From CBDDBK01 sp965225715 (GTDB lineage: Bacteria; Bacteroidota; Bacteroidia; Cytophagales; Flammeovirgaceae), in NCBI GenBank assembly GCA_965225715.1, contig CBDDBK010000004.1:1-64000 (forward strand): a stretch of DNA of 64,000 nt. Reading direction: 5' to 3'. The translations under genes and the position numbers were made by a program. The notes beneath the pieces were generated by a model. It was not told the DNA's origin and searched no databases. It saw nothing but the letters and a program-made list of their open reading frames with translations. Of this stretch, positions 36,526 to 45,679 are shown piece by piece (positions within the stretch are counted from its first letter, which is position 1; the number at the start of each line of letters is the position of its first letter).

Positions 36526-36563
36526 CAAAAAAATAGGAGCTGTCCTAACGCGGAACAAGCTCC
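36526..36563 (-). terminator. intrinsic terminator of the small RNA
   Basis: GGAGCT (36563 down) pairs with AGCTCC (36541 down), with an inner GTTCC/GGAC extension; then TATTTTTTTG on the minus strand. Confidence 0.8.
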
Positions 36564-36669
36564 TTTAATATCAACCTTTAGTTATGTCACCTGAACTCAT
36601 GTCAGATGGTTTGCAGATAGGCCTGCATGCCTTAATATTAAATTAGGTGCATATATCTTATATATACCG
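36526..36669 (-). ncRNA. structured RNA of about 144 nt with own promoter and terminator
   Basis: Read on the minus strand. An 11-bp stem joins 36632-36642 (TTTAATATTAA) to 36564-36574 (TTGATATTAAA) with one G-U pair. Inside it are two hairpins: GCAG/CTGC (36623-36626 with 36613-36616) and CATCTGA/TCAGGTG (36602-36608 with 36588-36594). A terminator stem GGAGCT/AGCTCC with a T-rich tail abuts the first stem. It could be a 6S-like or other small RNA, or a riboswitch with expression platform ahead of the DUF3825 remnant. I cannot assign a known family. Confidence 0.6.
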
Positions 36670-36675
36670 AAGAAT

Positions 36676-36706
36676 CAAACATAAAGAAAATTTTTGACAC
36701 GACCAA
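36676..36706 (-). promoter_or_regulatory. Bacteroidota-type promoter for the small RNA
   Basis: On the minus strand, TTG at 36706-36704, a 20-nt spacer, then TATGTTTG at 36683-36676, an exact match to the TAnnTTTG -7 element. The predicted start is about 7 nt on, near 36669. Confidence 0.7.
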
Positions 36707-37015
36707 AAATTTTTCTTTTTTTTGTCTAAACAATTCACAATTTTTGCATAAATAATAAGATAGATGTAATTCTAAATATCGTAATGTACTTGTTAAAAAT
36801 ACCTGTTTATATTATTAGCAAAAATTAAAGAGTTTTAAGATAAATTGTGCGTCAATATTTTTTTAATATGCGTTCTAAAAAGGTTTGATTCATTTTTATT
36901 AATTTGAAAATCAAGAAATTATGATATATCTATTGACTATTATTAATCATATAAACTTAACAAATCTTAAAGAATCAAGTTATATTAATATATTGATAAT
37001 CAAATTAAGTCAAGT
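36707..37015. other. AT-rich gap between small RNA and mlaF
   Basis: About 300 bp with no open frame or repeat I can identify. Confidence 0.4.
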
Positions 37016-37771
37016 TTAGTGTTTTGATTCTCTTAAAGTTAACATAAGTCTATTGGAAAAAATAAAATTAAAAATGGGACCAGAATCTATGTCTAAAATG
37101 TTGCTTCTATCGCCACGCCAAGATACTTTACCTTGATATATAAAAATGATATTATCGGCAATTTGCATTACTGAGTTCATATCATGAGAAACAATAAGGG
37201 TGGTCATATTAAAATCTTCGGTAATTTCACGAATTAATTTGTCGATAAGAATAGCATTTTGAGGATCTAAACCAGAGTTTGGTTCATCACAAAATAAATA
37301 TTCTGGATTCATGACAATAGCTCGTGCAATGCCAACTCTTTTTTTCATACCTCCACTAAGTTCGGAAGGCATTTTTTTGTTAATATTTTCTAATCCAACG
37401 CGTTTTAAACAAAAGTTAACTCTGTCCAATTTTTCTGATTTGTTCATATTAGTCTGCATATTAAGAGGAAACATCACATTTTGTTCAATATTTTTGGAGT
37501 CAAACAATGCACTGCCCTGAAATAACATTCCTAATTTTTTGCGAATTGAAACTTGGATACTCTTATCACAATGATAAAAGTCTTGATTTTCAAAAAAAAC
37601 ATGTCCACTATCCGGCTTTAATAAGCCTACCAAACACTTTAGTAAAACACTTTTACCTGTTCCACTTGCCCCGATAATAAAATTTATTTTACCTTTATAG
37701 AAAGATCCACTAATAGCATGAAGGACTTGTTTGCCATTAAATTGTTTGTTTATATTTTCTATCCTAACCAT
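37016..37771 (-). CDS. mlaF: ABC transporter ATPase, MlaF-like
   Basis: 251 residues. The closest family is MlaF/Ttg2A, the cytoplasmic ATPase of the phospholipid-trafficking Mla system. Walker A is GASGTGKSVLLK, the signature is ELSGGMKKRVGIARAI and Walker B runs into DEPNSGLDPQNAILI; the GMKKRV form of the signature is typical of MlaF. The MlaE permease gene that normally precedes it is not here, nor MlaD. The upstream gene is divergent and about 320 bp away, so it is a single-gene unit in this window. Assignment to Mla rather than another retrograde ABC system rests on these motifs only. Confidence 0.82.
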   Translation of the reverse strand: MVRIENINKQFNGKQVLHAISGSFYKGKINFIIGASGTGKSVLLKCLVGLLKPDSGHVFFENQDFYHCDKSIQVSIRKKLGMLFQGSALFDSKNIEQNVMFPLNMQTNMNKSEKLDRVNFCLKRVGLENINKKMPSELSGGMKKRVGIARAIVMNPEYLFCDEPNSGLDPQNAILIDKLIREITEDFNMTTLIVSHDMNSVMQIADNIIFIYQGKVSWRGDRSNILDIDSGPIFNFIFSNRLMLTLRESKH

Positions 37772-38093
37772 GTTTTACAATTAAATAAACATCAAAGTAA
37801 TAATATTTGAAAACTTTTGTAATTAAGGCAATTAAGTGTTTCTTTTTGCAGTTCAATTTAGAGTGTAAACCTTACATGTGATATACTGCCTTTATTTTAA
37901 GAAAGAAGTGAAATTATAAAAAAAGTAGAGCTAAGAAAATAAAAAAGGAATAAAAAAGTCTATTTTTAATATTTCTATTGAAATTTTTATTTTAAGATTT
38001 CTAATTTTCAATATTTTTAGATCAATATAAAATTTAGAGATTCTAAGCTAAGTAAAATCGGCTGTTTATTTTTTGAATTAATGAGGTATCGTT
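37772..38093. other. divergent intergenic region
   Basis: About 320 bp between two divergent genes. Presumably holds both promoters; no clear TAnnTTTG box or repeat seen. Confidence 0.4.
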
Positions 38094-38372
38094 TTGAAAA
38101 AAAATATCCAAATTACAGACCATCTGGTAAAAAATATCTTTTTAAACTTACCTGATACATTTGAAAAAAATATCAAAAAATCCGATATTGAGTCGGTTTT
38201 GACTGTTAAAAATGAATATTACCTAAAAACCAATGAAAATATGGTTAATGAAACAGCTTTTATGGCTTTAGAAGATTATATCAAACAGGAATTAGAATTT
38301 CAAAATATAGATTTATCGATGGATTCTATAAAGGCTATTTTAAATGCCGAAAACATATATTACTTTTTTTAA
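38094..38372 (+). CDS. small conserved-looking protein of unknown function
   Basis: 92 residues, acidic at the C terminus, no signal peptide and no membrane segment. I do not recognise a family. Helical stretches (DHLVKNIFLNLPDTFEKNI, ETAFMALEDYIKQELEFQNI) suggest a compact cytosolic protein. The start is a TTG; the in-frame codon two positions further back region runs into a TGA, and no ATG is available before residue 50. It lies 58 bp before lolD on the same strand, so the two may form an operon. Confidence 0.55.
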   Translation: MKKNIQITDHLVKNIFLNLPDTFEKNIKKSDIESVLTVKNEYYLKTNENMVNETAFMALEDYIKQELEFQNIDLSMDSIKAILNAENIYYFF

Positions 38373-38430
38373 AGGCTATTGGGTAAAATCTAAACAATGA
38401 TTAATAGGTCATTATTTTCTATTAAAAGTT

Positions 38431-39081
38431 ATGTTAAAAGCTGTTAATGTTTATAAAAATTATGGGGATGTCTCTATTCTAAAAGGCATTAATTTAGAAG
38501 TTAAAAAAAATGAAGTTGTCAGTATTATGGGGGCTTCTGGGGCTGGGAAAAGCACTTTGTTACATCTTTTAGGTACTTTAGACAAACCGGATCAAGGTGA
38601 TATATATTTAGATAATAAAAACTTAGTTACTTTGAAAGGGAAAGCTTTAGCCAAATTTAGAAACCAAAAAATCGGTTTTATTTTCCAATTTCATAACTTA
38701 TTAAACGAGTTTACCGTATTGGAAAATATCTGTTTACCTACTTGGATAAAACAAGAAAAAAAAAATAAAACTACTTTAGAACGAGCCAATTGGCTGTTAG
38801 AAATACTTGGTATAGATCATCGTAAAAAACATTTACCCAATCAAATTTCGGGCGGAGAGCAACAACGAGTAGCTGTAGCTCGTGCCTTAATCAATGAACC
38901 TCAAATTATTTTAGCCGATGAGCCAAGTGGCAATCTTGATTCTAAGAATACTCAACAATTACACGAATTATTTTTAAAATTAAGACAAGACTTAAATCAA
39001 ACTTTTGTGGTTGTTACTCATAATCAAGAATTAGCAAATATTTCCGATAGAATCTTAAAAATTAAAGATGGTATAGTTTAG
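38431..39081 (+). CDS. lolD: ABC transporter ATPase, LolD-like
   Basis: 216 residues, the cytoplasmic ATPase of the LolCDE lipoprotein-release (MacB-related) type. Walker A is GASGAGKSTLLHLLGTLDKP, the Q-loop region is IGFIFQFHNLLNEFTVLEN, the signature is ISGGEQQRVAVARAL and Walker B is IILADEPSGNLDS, all in the pattern of the LolD/FtsE/MacB group. The permease lolC/E is not adjacent, which is common in Bacteroidota. A role in releasing outer-membrane lipoproteins is inferred from family membership; MacB-like export of other substrates is the alternative. Confidence 0.85.
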   Translation: MLKAVNVYKNYGDVSILKGINLEVKKNEVVSIMGASGAGKSTLLHLLGTLDKPDQGDIYLDNKNLVTLKGKALAKFRNQKIGFIFQFHNLLNEFTVLENICLPTWIKQEKKNKTTLERANWLLEILGIDHRKKHLPNQISGGEQQRVAVARALINEPQIILADEPSGNLDSKNTQQLHELFLKLRQDLNQTFVVVTHNQELANISDRILKIKDGIV

Positions 39082-39199
39082 TCAATTACAAATTACTATA
39101 GTCTTTTTAAATAGAAAAATGATTATTTAAATACTTAAATAATTGATAACGAGCAAATATTATCTTATTATTTTTAATAGCAAGGCTTAATTTTTTTCT

Positions 39200-40222
39200 T
39201 TAAATTTCAAATGAAGCTCCAAGACTCTTGACATAATGTTGCCATTTTTCAAGTGTTTTTTGAAAATCAATAGGCAGAGGACTTTCAAAAAATATATTTT
39301 CTTTTGTTTTAGGGTGGATAAAACCCAGAGTTTTAGCATGTAAGGCTTGGCGTGGTAAAATTTTAAAACAATTTTCTACAAAACTTTTATACTTAGCTAA
39401 AGGTTGCCCTTTTAAAATCTTATTGCCTCCATATTGTTTATCATTAAAAAGTGGATGACCAAGATGTTTTAAATGTACTCTTATTTGATGGGTTCTGCCT
39501 GTTTCTAAACGGCATTGAATTAGGGAAACAAAAAGTAAATTTTCTAAAACTTCATAGTGAGTAATGGCTTTTTTGCCCACATTATCCGGATTAACAATTC
39601 TGATGCGTCGGTCTTTGGTTGATCTATTCAAATAATTGGTAATCGTGTCTTTATGTTTTTTAGGAACACCCCAAACTAAAGCCTGATAAGTTCTTTTAAT
39701 CGTATGATTAGCAAATTGTTTGCTCAAAAAATTTAGAGCTTCTGGTGTTTTTGCTACTAATAGCAAGCCTGAAGTATCTTTGTCTATACGATGCACTAAA
39801 CCAGGTTTATCAATTTGACTTCCCATAGGTAAATCTTTGTAATGATAGACAAGTCCATTGACCAAAGTTCCATTCTTATGTCCATTTCCAGGATGGACAA
39901 CTAAATTTGGAGGTTTATTAATAATTAAAATAGTATCATCTTCATAAACAATATCTAAGGTAATATTTTCAGGGAGAAGTTCTATAGATTTAGATGCTTT
40001 GTAATCTTCTAAATAAATTTTGTCTTTAGCCTGAACCTTATAACTTGCCTTTACACGTTTGTTGTTTACAGTTATAAATCCTTGATTTATAGAGTTCTGG
40101 ATAAAACTTCTAGACATACTAGAAAGTTTAAGGTGCAAATATTTATCGATTCTGACAGGTGTTTGGTTTGTATCTACAAATAGAAAAAAATCAGATTTTT
40201 CAGAATTAGACTCTTTTATCAT
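39200..40222 (-). CDS. rluD: 23S rRNA pseudouridine synthase, RluD-like
   Basis: 340 residues, RluA family. An N-terminal S4 RNA-binding domain (VRIDKYLHLKLSSMSRSFIQ, about 23-70) precedes the catalytic domain. The catalytic motif is HRIDKDTSGLLLVAK with Asp147. IQCRLETGRTHQIRVHLKHL and GHPLFNDKQYGG are also family hallmarks. The domain arrangement fits RluD, which modifies helix 69 of 23S rRNA; RluC-type specificity cannot be excluded by reading alone. It starts 3 bp after the gyrB stop, so the two are co-transcribed. Confidence 0.92.
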   Translation of the reverse strand: MIKESNSEKSDFFLFVDTNQTPVRIDKYLHLKLSSMSRSFIQNSINQGFITVNNKRVKASYKVQAKDKIYLEDYKASKSIELLPENITLDIVYEDDTILIINKPPNLVVHPGNGHKNGTLVNGLVYHYKDLPMGSQIDKPGLVHRIDKDTSGLLLVAKTPEALNFLSKQFANHTIKRTYQALVWGVPKKHKDTITNYLNRSTKDRRIRIVNPDNVGKKAITHYEVLENLLFVSLIQCRLETGRTHQIRVHLKHLGHPLFNDKQYGGNKILKGQPLAKYKSFVENCFKILPRQALHAKTLGFIHPKTKENIFFESPLPIDFQKTLEKWQHYVKSLGASFEI

Positions 40223-40225
40223 TAC

Positions 40226-42148
40226 CTAAATATCTACATTGGCATATTTTGCATTTTGTTCAATAAATTTTCTTCTTGGTTCAACCTCCTCACCCATAAG
40301 CATCGAAAATAACTTATCGGCATTAATTGCAGATTCTATAGCTACACTTTTTAAGATTCTGGTTTCGGGCTGCATAGTAGTTGTCCAAAGCTGTTCGGGA
40401 TTCATTTCACCAAGCCCTTTGTAGCGTTGTAAATTATAATGAGCGCCATTAAAACTATTTATTGTTTTTCGTAATTCTTCTTCTGACCAACAATACGTTT
40501 CTTGACTGCCTTTTTTAACAAGATAAAGCGGTGGTTGAGCAATATATAAATTATCATTTAAAATAATATTGGTCATATAACGAAAAAAGAATGTTAAGAT
40601 TAAAGTGCGGATATGGCTACCATCAATATCAGCATCTGTCATGATAATGATTTTATGGTACCGTAGTTTATCTATATTAAATCCTTTTCCGTCTTCATTA
40701 GGCACAATACCCAGAGCGGTAATCATATTTTTAATCTCTTCATTTTCATACATTTTATGCTCATGAGATTTCTCAACGTTTAAAATTTTACCCCTCAGAG
40801 GTAGGATAGCTTGAAAGGATCGATCTCGTCCTTGCTTGGCAGAACCACCAGCAGAATCACCTTCTACCAAATATAATTCACAACGTTGCGGATCTTTTTC
40901 AGAACAATCTGCTAATTTTCCTGGTAAGCCTGTAGTATTCAGAACATTTTTTCGCTGCACCATTTCCCTTGCTTTTTTGGCAGCTTGACGGGCTTGGGCA
41001 GTCAAAATAGACTTTTGAATAATAATTTTAGCTTCTTGAGGATTTTCTTCTAAATAAATAGTTAGCATTTCAGATACACAACTATCAACAGCTTTACTGA
41101 CTTCAGCATTTCCAAGTTTTGTCTTTGTTTGTCCTTCAAAAAGAGGGTCTTGAACTTTTACAGAAATAACAGCTGTTAAACCCTCCTTAAAATCTTCACC
41201 TTTAATTTCTACTTTTGCTTTTGTCAAAAAACCTGATTTATCGCCATAGCTTTTTAAAGTTCGGGTAAGCCCGCGCCGAAAACCTGCAACATGTGTTCCG
41301 CCTTCAATAGTATTGATATTATTGACATAAGAAAAAAGATGTTCGGTATAAGATGTATTGTATAAAAGTGCAAGATTAACAACGATATTATCTTTTTCTT
41401 TATTAATGTAAACAGGTTTATTGATAAGTTTTTGGCGATTACCATTTAAATAATTAACAAATTCTTTAATTCCTCCTTCAGAATAAAAAACTTTTTCATA
41501 ATCTTCATTTTCGTTTTCTTCTCTGCGTTTATCAATAAATGTAATTTCAATACCTGGGTTCAAATAAGCTAATTCTTGAATGCGATTTGAAATAGTATCT
41601 CTTTTGTAAATAGTTTCATGAAAAATACTATCATCAGGACTAAAAAAAATAGTAGTTCCTGTTATATTGGTATTTCCTATAGTTTCAATATCAGTTAAGG
41701 GTTTTCCATATGCATATTCTTGTTTATAGATTTTGCCATTTCTATAAACTGTAGCGATTAGTTTTTTGGATAAAGCATTCACACACGATATACCAACTCC
41801 ATGTAAACCACCTGAAACTTTATAAGTATCTTTATCAAATTTTCCACCTGCATGCAAAACAGTCATAACCACCTCAAGGGCAGATTTTTGTTCTTTTTCA
41901 TGAAAATCTATCGGAATTCCTCTGCCATTGTCTTTAACTTCTACACTATTATCAGAATGAATGCAAACATTAATTTTATTACAATGCCCTGCCATAGCTT
42001 CATCAATAGAATTGTCTACGGCTTCCCATATCAGGTGATGAAGTCCTTTAGTTCCAATATCGCCAATATACATAGCTGGCCTTTTACGCACAGCTTCTAA
42101 GCCTTCTAAAACCTGTATATTATTAGCTGAATAATTTGTCTTTTGCAT
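40226..42148 (-). CDS. gyrB: DNA gyrase subunit B
   Basis: ATPase subunit of gyrase, introducing negative supercoils. 640 residues, the short Bacteroidota form. The GHKL ATPase shows EAVDNSIDEA (Glu42) and KDNGRGIPI with GGLHGVGISCVNALS. The transducer has QTKTKLGN. The TOPRIM domain has EGDSAGGSAKQGRDRSFQAI, LPLRGKILNVEK and DADIDGSHIRTL. The C terminus EPRRKFIEQNAKYANVDI is GyrB-like rather than ParE-like. It is followed by rluD after 3 bp. Confidence 0.97.
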   Translation of the reverse strand: MQKTNYSANNIQVLEGLEAVRKRPAMYIGDIGTKGLHHLIWEAVDNSIDEAMAGHCNKINVCIHSDNSVEVKDNGRGIPIDFHEKEQKSALEVVMTVLHAGGKFDKDTYKVSGGLHGVGISCVNALSKKLIATVYRNGKIYKQEYAYGKPLTDIETIGNTNITGTTIFFSPDDSIFHETIYKRDTISNRIQELAYLNPGIEITFIDKRREENENEDYEKVFYSEGGIKEFVNYLNGNRQKLINKPVYINKEKDNIVVNLALLYNTSYTEHLFSYVNNINTIEGGTHVAGFRRGLTRTLKSYGDKSGFLTKAKVEIKGEDFKEGLTAVISVKVQDPLFEGQTKTKLGNAEVSKAVDSCVSEMLTIYLEENPQEAKIIIQKSILTAQARQAAKKAREMVQRKNVLNTTGLPGKLADCSEKDPQRCELYLVEGDSAGGSAKQGRDRSFQAILPLRGKILNVEKSHEHKMYENEEIKNMITALGIVPNEDGKGFNIDKLRYHKIIIMTDADIDGSHIRTLILTFFFRYMTNIILNDNLYIAQPPLYLVKKGSQETYCWSEEELRKTINSFNGAHYNLQRYKGLGEMNPEQLWTTTMQPETRILKSVAIESAINADKLFSMLMGEEVEPRRKFIEQNAKYANVDI

Positions 42149-42443
42149 CTCTGGTTTATAATTGTGAATTGTTTAATTTTCAATAGAATAAACTTATAAA
42201 GTTTTCTTTGCAAAGATACTCTTTTTATCGCCTTTATCGGTTAAATTAGAGGTAAAAAATAAAGATATTATAACTTTATTTTTAAACGAATATTTTCTCA
42301 TTATCAATGACTTAAATATTTAAAAGATCCTTTTTCAGTATTTTATAAATTTTTTATTTGATAATCAAATAGTTATAATAAATAGTTTTATAATTTTTAT
42401 ATTCATAAGTCATTGATAATGTAAATGGAAAGGTCTTTATCAG
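42149..42443. other. gap with a weak repeat fragment
   Basis: Around 42299-42340 TAAAAGATCCTTTTTCAG recalls the inner part of the MITE-like element. Nothing else seen. Confidence 0.35.
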
Positions 42444-44378
42444 TTAATAAATCCTGATTAAATAATCCAGTCCTATAGTATAGTTTATAGTTATTAGAAA
42501 AAGCACCATGCTTGATAAGAATAAAACGATATTTAAGTTGCTCATAGTTGTTTTTAATTTTAAAAATCCTCCTCCAAAGAGAATAATCGCTGGTATAAAG
42601 CCCAAAAAGAAAATAAGGGTATAAAAGATAAGCGGTAAAAGAAAATTGATATAAAATTTAGGATTTGAATTTTCTTCATTCAAATAAATATCAAAGAAAG
42701 CAGGATTGTTTTTCCGTTTAATAATTAAACTTAGGATCAATAAAACCGTAGTTACTAAACCGACTTCAGCTACTAATAAAGGTAGATTTTCTATGATCAG
42801 TTTTTCATGACTAATACCATATATAAAATAAATAAATAATATTAATACAAAAAAAGTAAAAAGTAAATGGGGTAAAAGGTGTTTTAATTTAGTAACTATA
42901 ACGCCTGATAAATTAATACTTTCGTCGAAACCACCTTGTCGGGCGAATAAAATAGAACATAACAAAATTAGAATGATAAGCAAAACACCCGGTCTGAAAA
43001 ACATCAATAAACTATAAGCCTCTATAGCTTCTTTAAAATAAAAGTCCATTGATTGAGATAAAATAAAGCCAACTAAAATCACATTTCTCGACCAGCCAAA
43101 ACGTTTTACTAATCGCCCTAGTTCGCCAATAATTAACAGCAGTATTAAATCTATACTGCTGCCATTTATTTGGTAAACAATTAAACTTATTAATATTAAC
43201 ATAGTTAATGCCAATATTTTTGGAGGTATTATACTGAGGTAAGAAATAGGTTTTGCAAAAGAAAAACATAAAAAAACGACTAAAAAATTAGCAGCTATCA
43301 AAATAATAATGATAATAAATATAATTTCATTGGAATACAATAAATGTTCAATACTCGGTTCTTTATTGATAAAAATTAAAACTGCTAAAATAATTGCTGT
43401 AGCACCTGAGTTAGGTATTCCCAATAAAAGTGTTGTTAATAAACTAGTGCTTACTTTGGCATTATTAGCAGATTCGGGTGCAATAATTCCTCTTATGTCT
43501 CCTTTTCCAAATTGAGTTTTATTTTTGGCTTGGTCAACGGTATAACCATAAGTTACCCAGTCAATATTACTGCCTATACCGGGTATTATACCTAATAATG
43601 CTCCAAAACCTGCTGTACGTAAAAGTAGCCCTTTGTGTTTTAATATGGACTTTATGCCTTTCAGCCAAGATCCTTTTAAATGAGAACTTTTTACTTGGCT
43701 TTTTTTTCCTTCTAATAAATTTATAATTTGGGGATAAGTAAATAAGGCAAAAGCCATAATAACTAAAGAGAATCCATTATCAAAATAACTGGTGTTTAAA
43801 GTTTGGCTTAACTGATAAGTATAAGGTGTATTGCCTATAAAGCCTAAAGTAATCCCTAAACAACAAGCATTCAAACCTTTAAAAAAACTTTTACTTGAAA
43901 GGATACCAACCATAATAACGCCAAAACAAGTTAACATGAAAAATTCGGCAGGTCCTAAAAACTTTAATATAGGACGAATAATAAAAAAGGTGATACCTAA
44001 CAGACAAGACCCCAATAATCCACCTAATAAAGAAGCTATAAAAGCAGCAGCCAAGGCATTTTTTGCTTTTCCTTTTTGAGCTAAGGGAAAACCATCCAAG
44101 ACTGTTGCTTCGCTTAAAGAAGAGCCTGCTTTACCTGTCAAAACAGATGTAAACGTATCTGAAGTTGGAATAGAAATAATGACTCCAAATATAAATGCCA
44201 AGGTAGATATTTCATCTATATTGATAAGAAAAGGCAATAAAAAAGTCAATCCTGTAACAGAACCAAAACTAGGTAAAACACCTATAATCAATCCTATAGA
44301 AACACCTAAAAATAAAAAAATGATGTGATGATAAGAAAAACTAAGATTTGATAATTCTGTTAAGAAGTTTGCTATCAT
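42444..44378 (-). CDS. TctA-family permease with a C-terminal TctB-like extension
   Basis: 644 residues, highly hydrophobic. The N-terminal 500 match the TctA permease of tripartite tricarboxylate transporters: GLIIGVLPSFGSVTGLTFLL, IPTSDTFTSVLTGKAGSSLS, LGIIPGIGSNIDWVTYGYTV and LLTTLLLGIPNSGATAIILA. The last 150 residues add about four membrane helices that resemble the small TctB subunit. No periplasmic binding protein (TctC) gene is beside it, so substrate and mode are uncertain; it may work as a TctC-independent carrier. TctA is commoner in Proteobacteria, so acquisition is possible. Confidence 0.82.
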   Translation of the reverse strand: MIANFLTELSNLSFSYHHIIFLFLGVSIGLIIGVLPSFGSVTGLTFLLPFLINIDEISTLAFIFGVIISIPTSDTFTSVLTGKAGSSLSEATVLDGFPLAQKGKAKNALAAAFIASLLGGLLGSCLLGITFFIIRPILKFLGPAEFFMLTCFGVIMVGILSSKSFFKGLNACCLGITLGFIGNTPYTYQLSQTLNTSYFDNGFSLVIMAFALFTYPQIINLLEGKKSQVKSSHLKGSWLKGIKSILKHKGLLLRTAGFGALLGIIPGIGSNIDWVTYGYTVDQAKNKTQFGKGDIRGIIAPESANNAKVSTSLLTTLLLGIPNSGATAIILAVLIFINKEPSIEHLLYSNEIIFIIIIILIAANFLVVFLCFSFAKPISYLSIIPPKILALTMLILISLIVYQINGSSIDLILLLIIGELGRLVKRFGWSRNVILVGFILSQSMDFYFKEAIEAYSLLMFFRPGVLLIILILLCSILFARQGGFDESINLSGVIVTKLKHLLPHLLFTFFVLILFIYFIYGISHEKLIIENLPLLVAEVGLVTTVLLILSLIIKRKNNPAFFDIYLNEENSNPKFYINFLLPLIFYTLIFFLGFIPAIILFGGGFLKLKTTMSNLNIVLFLSSMVLFLITINYTIGLDYLIRIY

Positions 44379-44435
44379 GCTTATAGAACTATAAGATTGA
44401 CGATATGTATTATTTAATTAATGGTTCAAAATATT

Positions 44436-44753
44436 TTAGAAAAAGGCTGATAATGTGAATTCAAGATTAGAAAAAGTCAAGTCAATAAACTGATTCAATA
44501 TTTTTTTATAATTCATGTTGGTTTTTAATAGTTTATATAATTTATAGTTTTCAATACGTTTTAATACGATAAGTTCATAACCTCTATATTTTGATATAAT
44601 ATAAGAAAAGAAAAAAGAATTTTTTAGGTAATCTAAGTCATTGATAATAAGAAAATATTCTTTTTTTATCTTTAATAGCGAGGCTGTAAAAAAATAGATA
44701 TTAAAGTTTTCCAAACCTTCTATTCCTATTTTCAAAATTTTCAATAGCATCAA
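44436..44753 (-). CDS. possible small hydrophobic protein downstream of uppS
   Basis: A 105-residue open frame, rich in Lys, Ile, Phe and Tyr, that overlaps the 3' end of uppS by 53 bp. If real, its start is probably inside or after the overlap. No family recognised. The composition is what AT-rich noncoding DNA gives, so this may be spurious. Confidence 0.25.
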   Translation of the reverse strand: MMLLKILKIGIEGLENFNIYFFTASLLKIKKEYFLIINDLDYLKNSFFFSYIISKYRGYELIVLKRIENYKLYKLLKTNMNYKKILNQFIDLTFSNLEFTLSAFF

Positions 44754-45414
44754 TAAAATGTTTTTTTCGAAAATCTGGCCAAAAGAGTTCGGTAAAAAAT
44801 AATTCTGTATAAGCAGCCTCCCAAAGCAAAAAATTACTGATTCTCAATTCACCACCGGTACGAATTAAAAAATCTAAAGAGGGATGTGAAGCAGTAGTCA
44901 AGTATTTTTGAATTAATTTTTGGTTAAAGTCTTGTTCTTTCAGTTCTCCATTTTTAAAATCATGTGCTATTTTAGCACAAGCTCTTGAAATATCCCAATG
45001 CCCACTATAGTTTAAAGCTAATGTCAAAGTTAGTGATCTATTTTTTTGGGTTATATGTTTTGCTTCTTCGAGTTGTTTTTGAATAGGAGTTGGGAAAATA
45101 CTAATATCTCCAATAGTTAGAAGCCTAATATTTTGTTTATTTAATTTATTTAATTCCTTTTTAATAGATTCAGAAAGTAAATTCATTAATTGTTTCACTT
45201 CTGTTTGAGGTCTATTCAAATTTTCAGTTGATAAGGCATATAGGGTTAAGTAAGGTATGCCTAATTCTATACTTGCCTCTATAGTTTCCCGAACAGCTCG
45301 CAACCCATTTTTATGTCCTAATATTCTTGGTAAATTTCTTTTTTTTGCCCAACGTCCATTACCGTCCATAATAACAGCAACATGTTTGGGTATCATATGT
45401 GTAGTAGTATCCAT
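44701..45414 (-). CDS. uppS: isoprenyl transferase (undecaprenyl diphosphate synthase)
   Basis: Condenses isopentenyl diphosphate onto farnesyl diphosphate to give the C55 lipid carrier for peptidoglycan and O-antigen. 237 residues of the cis-prenyltransferase family: HVAVIMDGNGRWAKKR with Asp17 and the NGRWA loop, LTLYALSTENLNRP, ALNYSGHWDI, and the C-terminal IRTGGELRISNFLLWEAAYT and FTELFWPDF. In many Bacteroidota bamA follows; here there is only a doubtful small frame. Two MITE-like repeats lie upstream. Confidence 0.96.
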   Translation of the reverse strand: MDTTTHMIPKHVAVIMDGNGRWAKKRNLPRILGHKNGLRAVRETIEASIELGIPYLTLYALSTENLNRPQTEVKQLMNLLSESIKKELNKLNKQNIRLLTIGDISIFPTPIQKQLEEAKHITQKNRSLTLTLALNYSGHWDISRACAKIAHDFKNGELKEQDFNQKLIQKYLTTASHPSLDFLIRTGGELRISNFLLWEAAYTELFFTELFWPDFRKKHFIDAIENFENRNRRFGKL

Positions 45415-45449
45415 AAAATAATTTTACATTATCTAGCTAACCCTAATTT

Positions 45450-45543
45450 ATAATCATATCACTTGAAAAAGGTTCTTTAAGGGTTTTTATAGTCATTGAT
45501 AATGAAAATGAATGTTTCTAAGATAATAATAGCGTTACTATAA
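45450..45543 (-). repeat. MITE-like element
   Basis: From TATAATCATATCACTTGAAA to AATAATAGCGTTACTATAAA; first of a tandem pair upstream of uppS and downstream of gltA. Confidence 0.75.
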
Positions 45544-45554
45544 ATAATTGTGTG

Positions 45555-45644
45555 TATAGTAACATCACTTGAAAAAAGGATTTTTAAGGCGTTTAACTCA
45601 TTGATAATTGATAACTGTTTTTGAGATAAAATAGCATTGCTGTA
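45555..45644 (-). repeat. MITE-like element
   Basis: From TATAGTAACATCACTTGAAA to GATAAAATAGCATTGCTGTA; second of the tandem pair, same orientation. Confidence 0.75.
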
Positions 45645-45679
45645 TCCTTTTTTGTATTTTAAAGCTTTAAATAATATAG

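Noticed and set aside
45450..45644. The two tandem MITE-like copies as a possible CRISPR array
   Set aside because: Only two diverged copies of about 93 bp, with no short identical repeats and unique spacers and no cas genes in the window.
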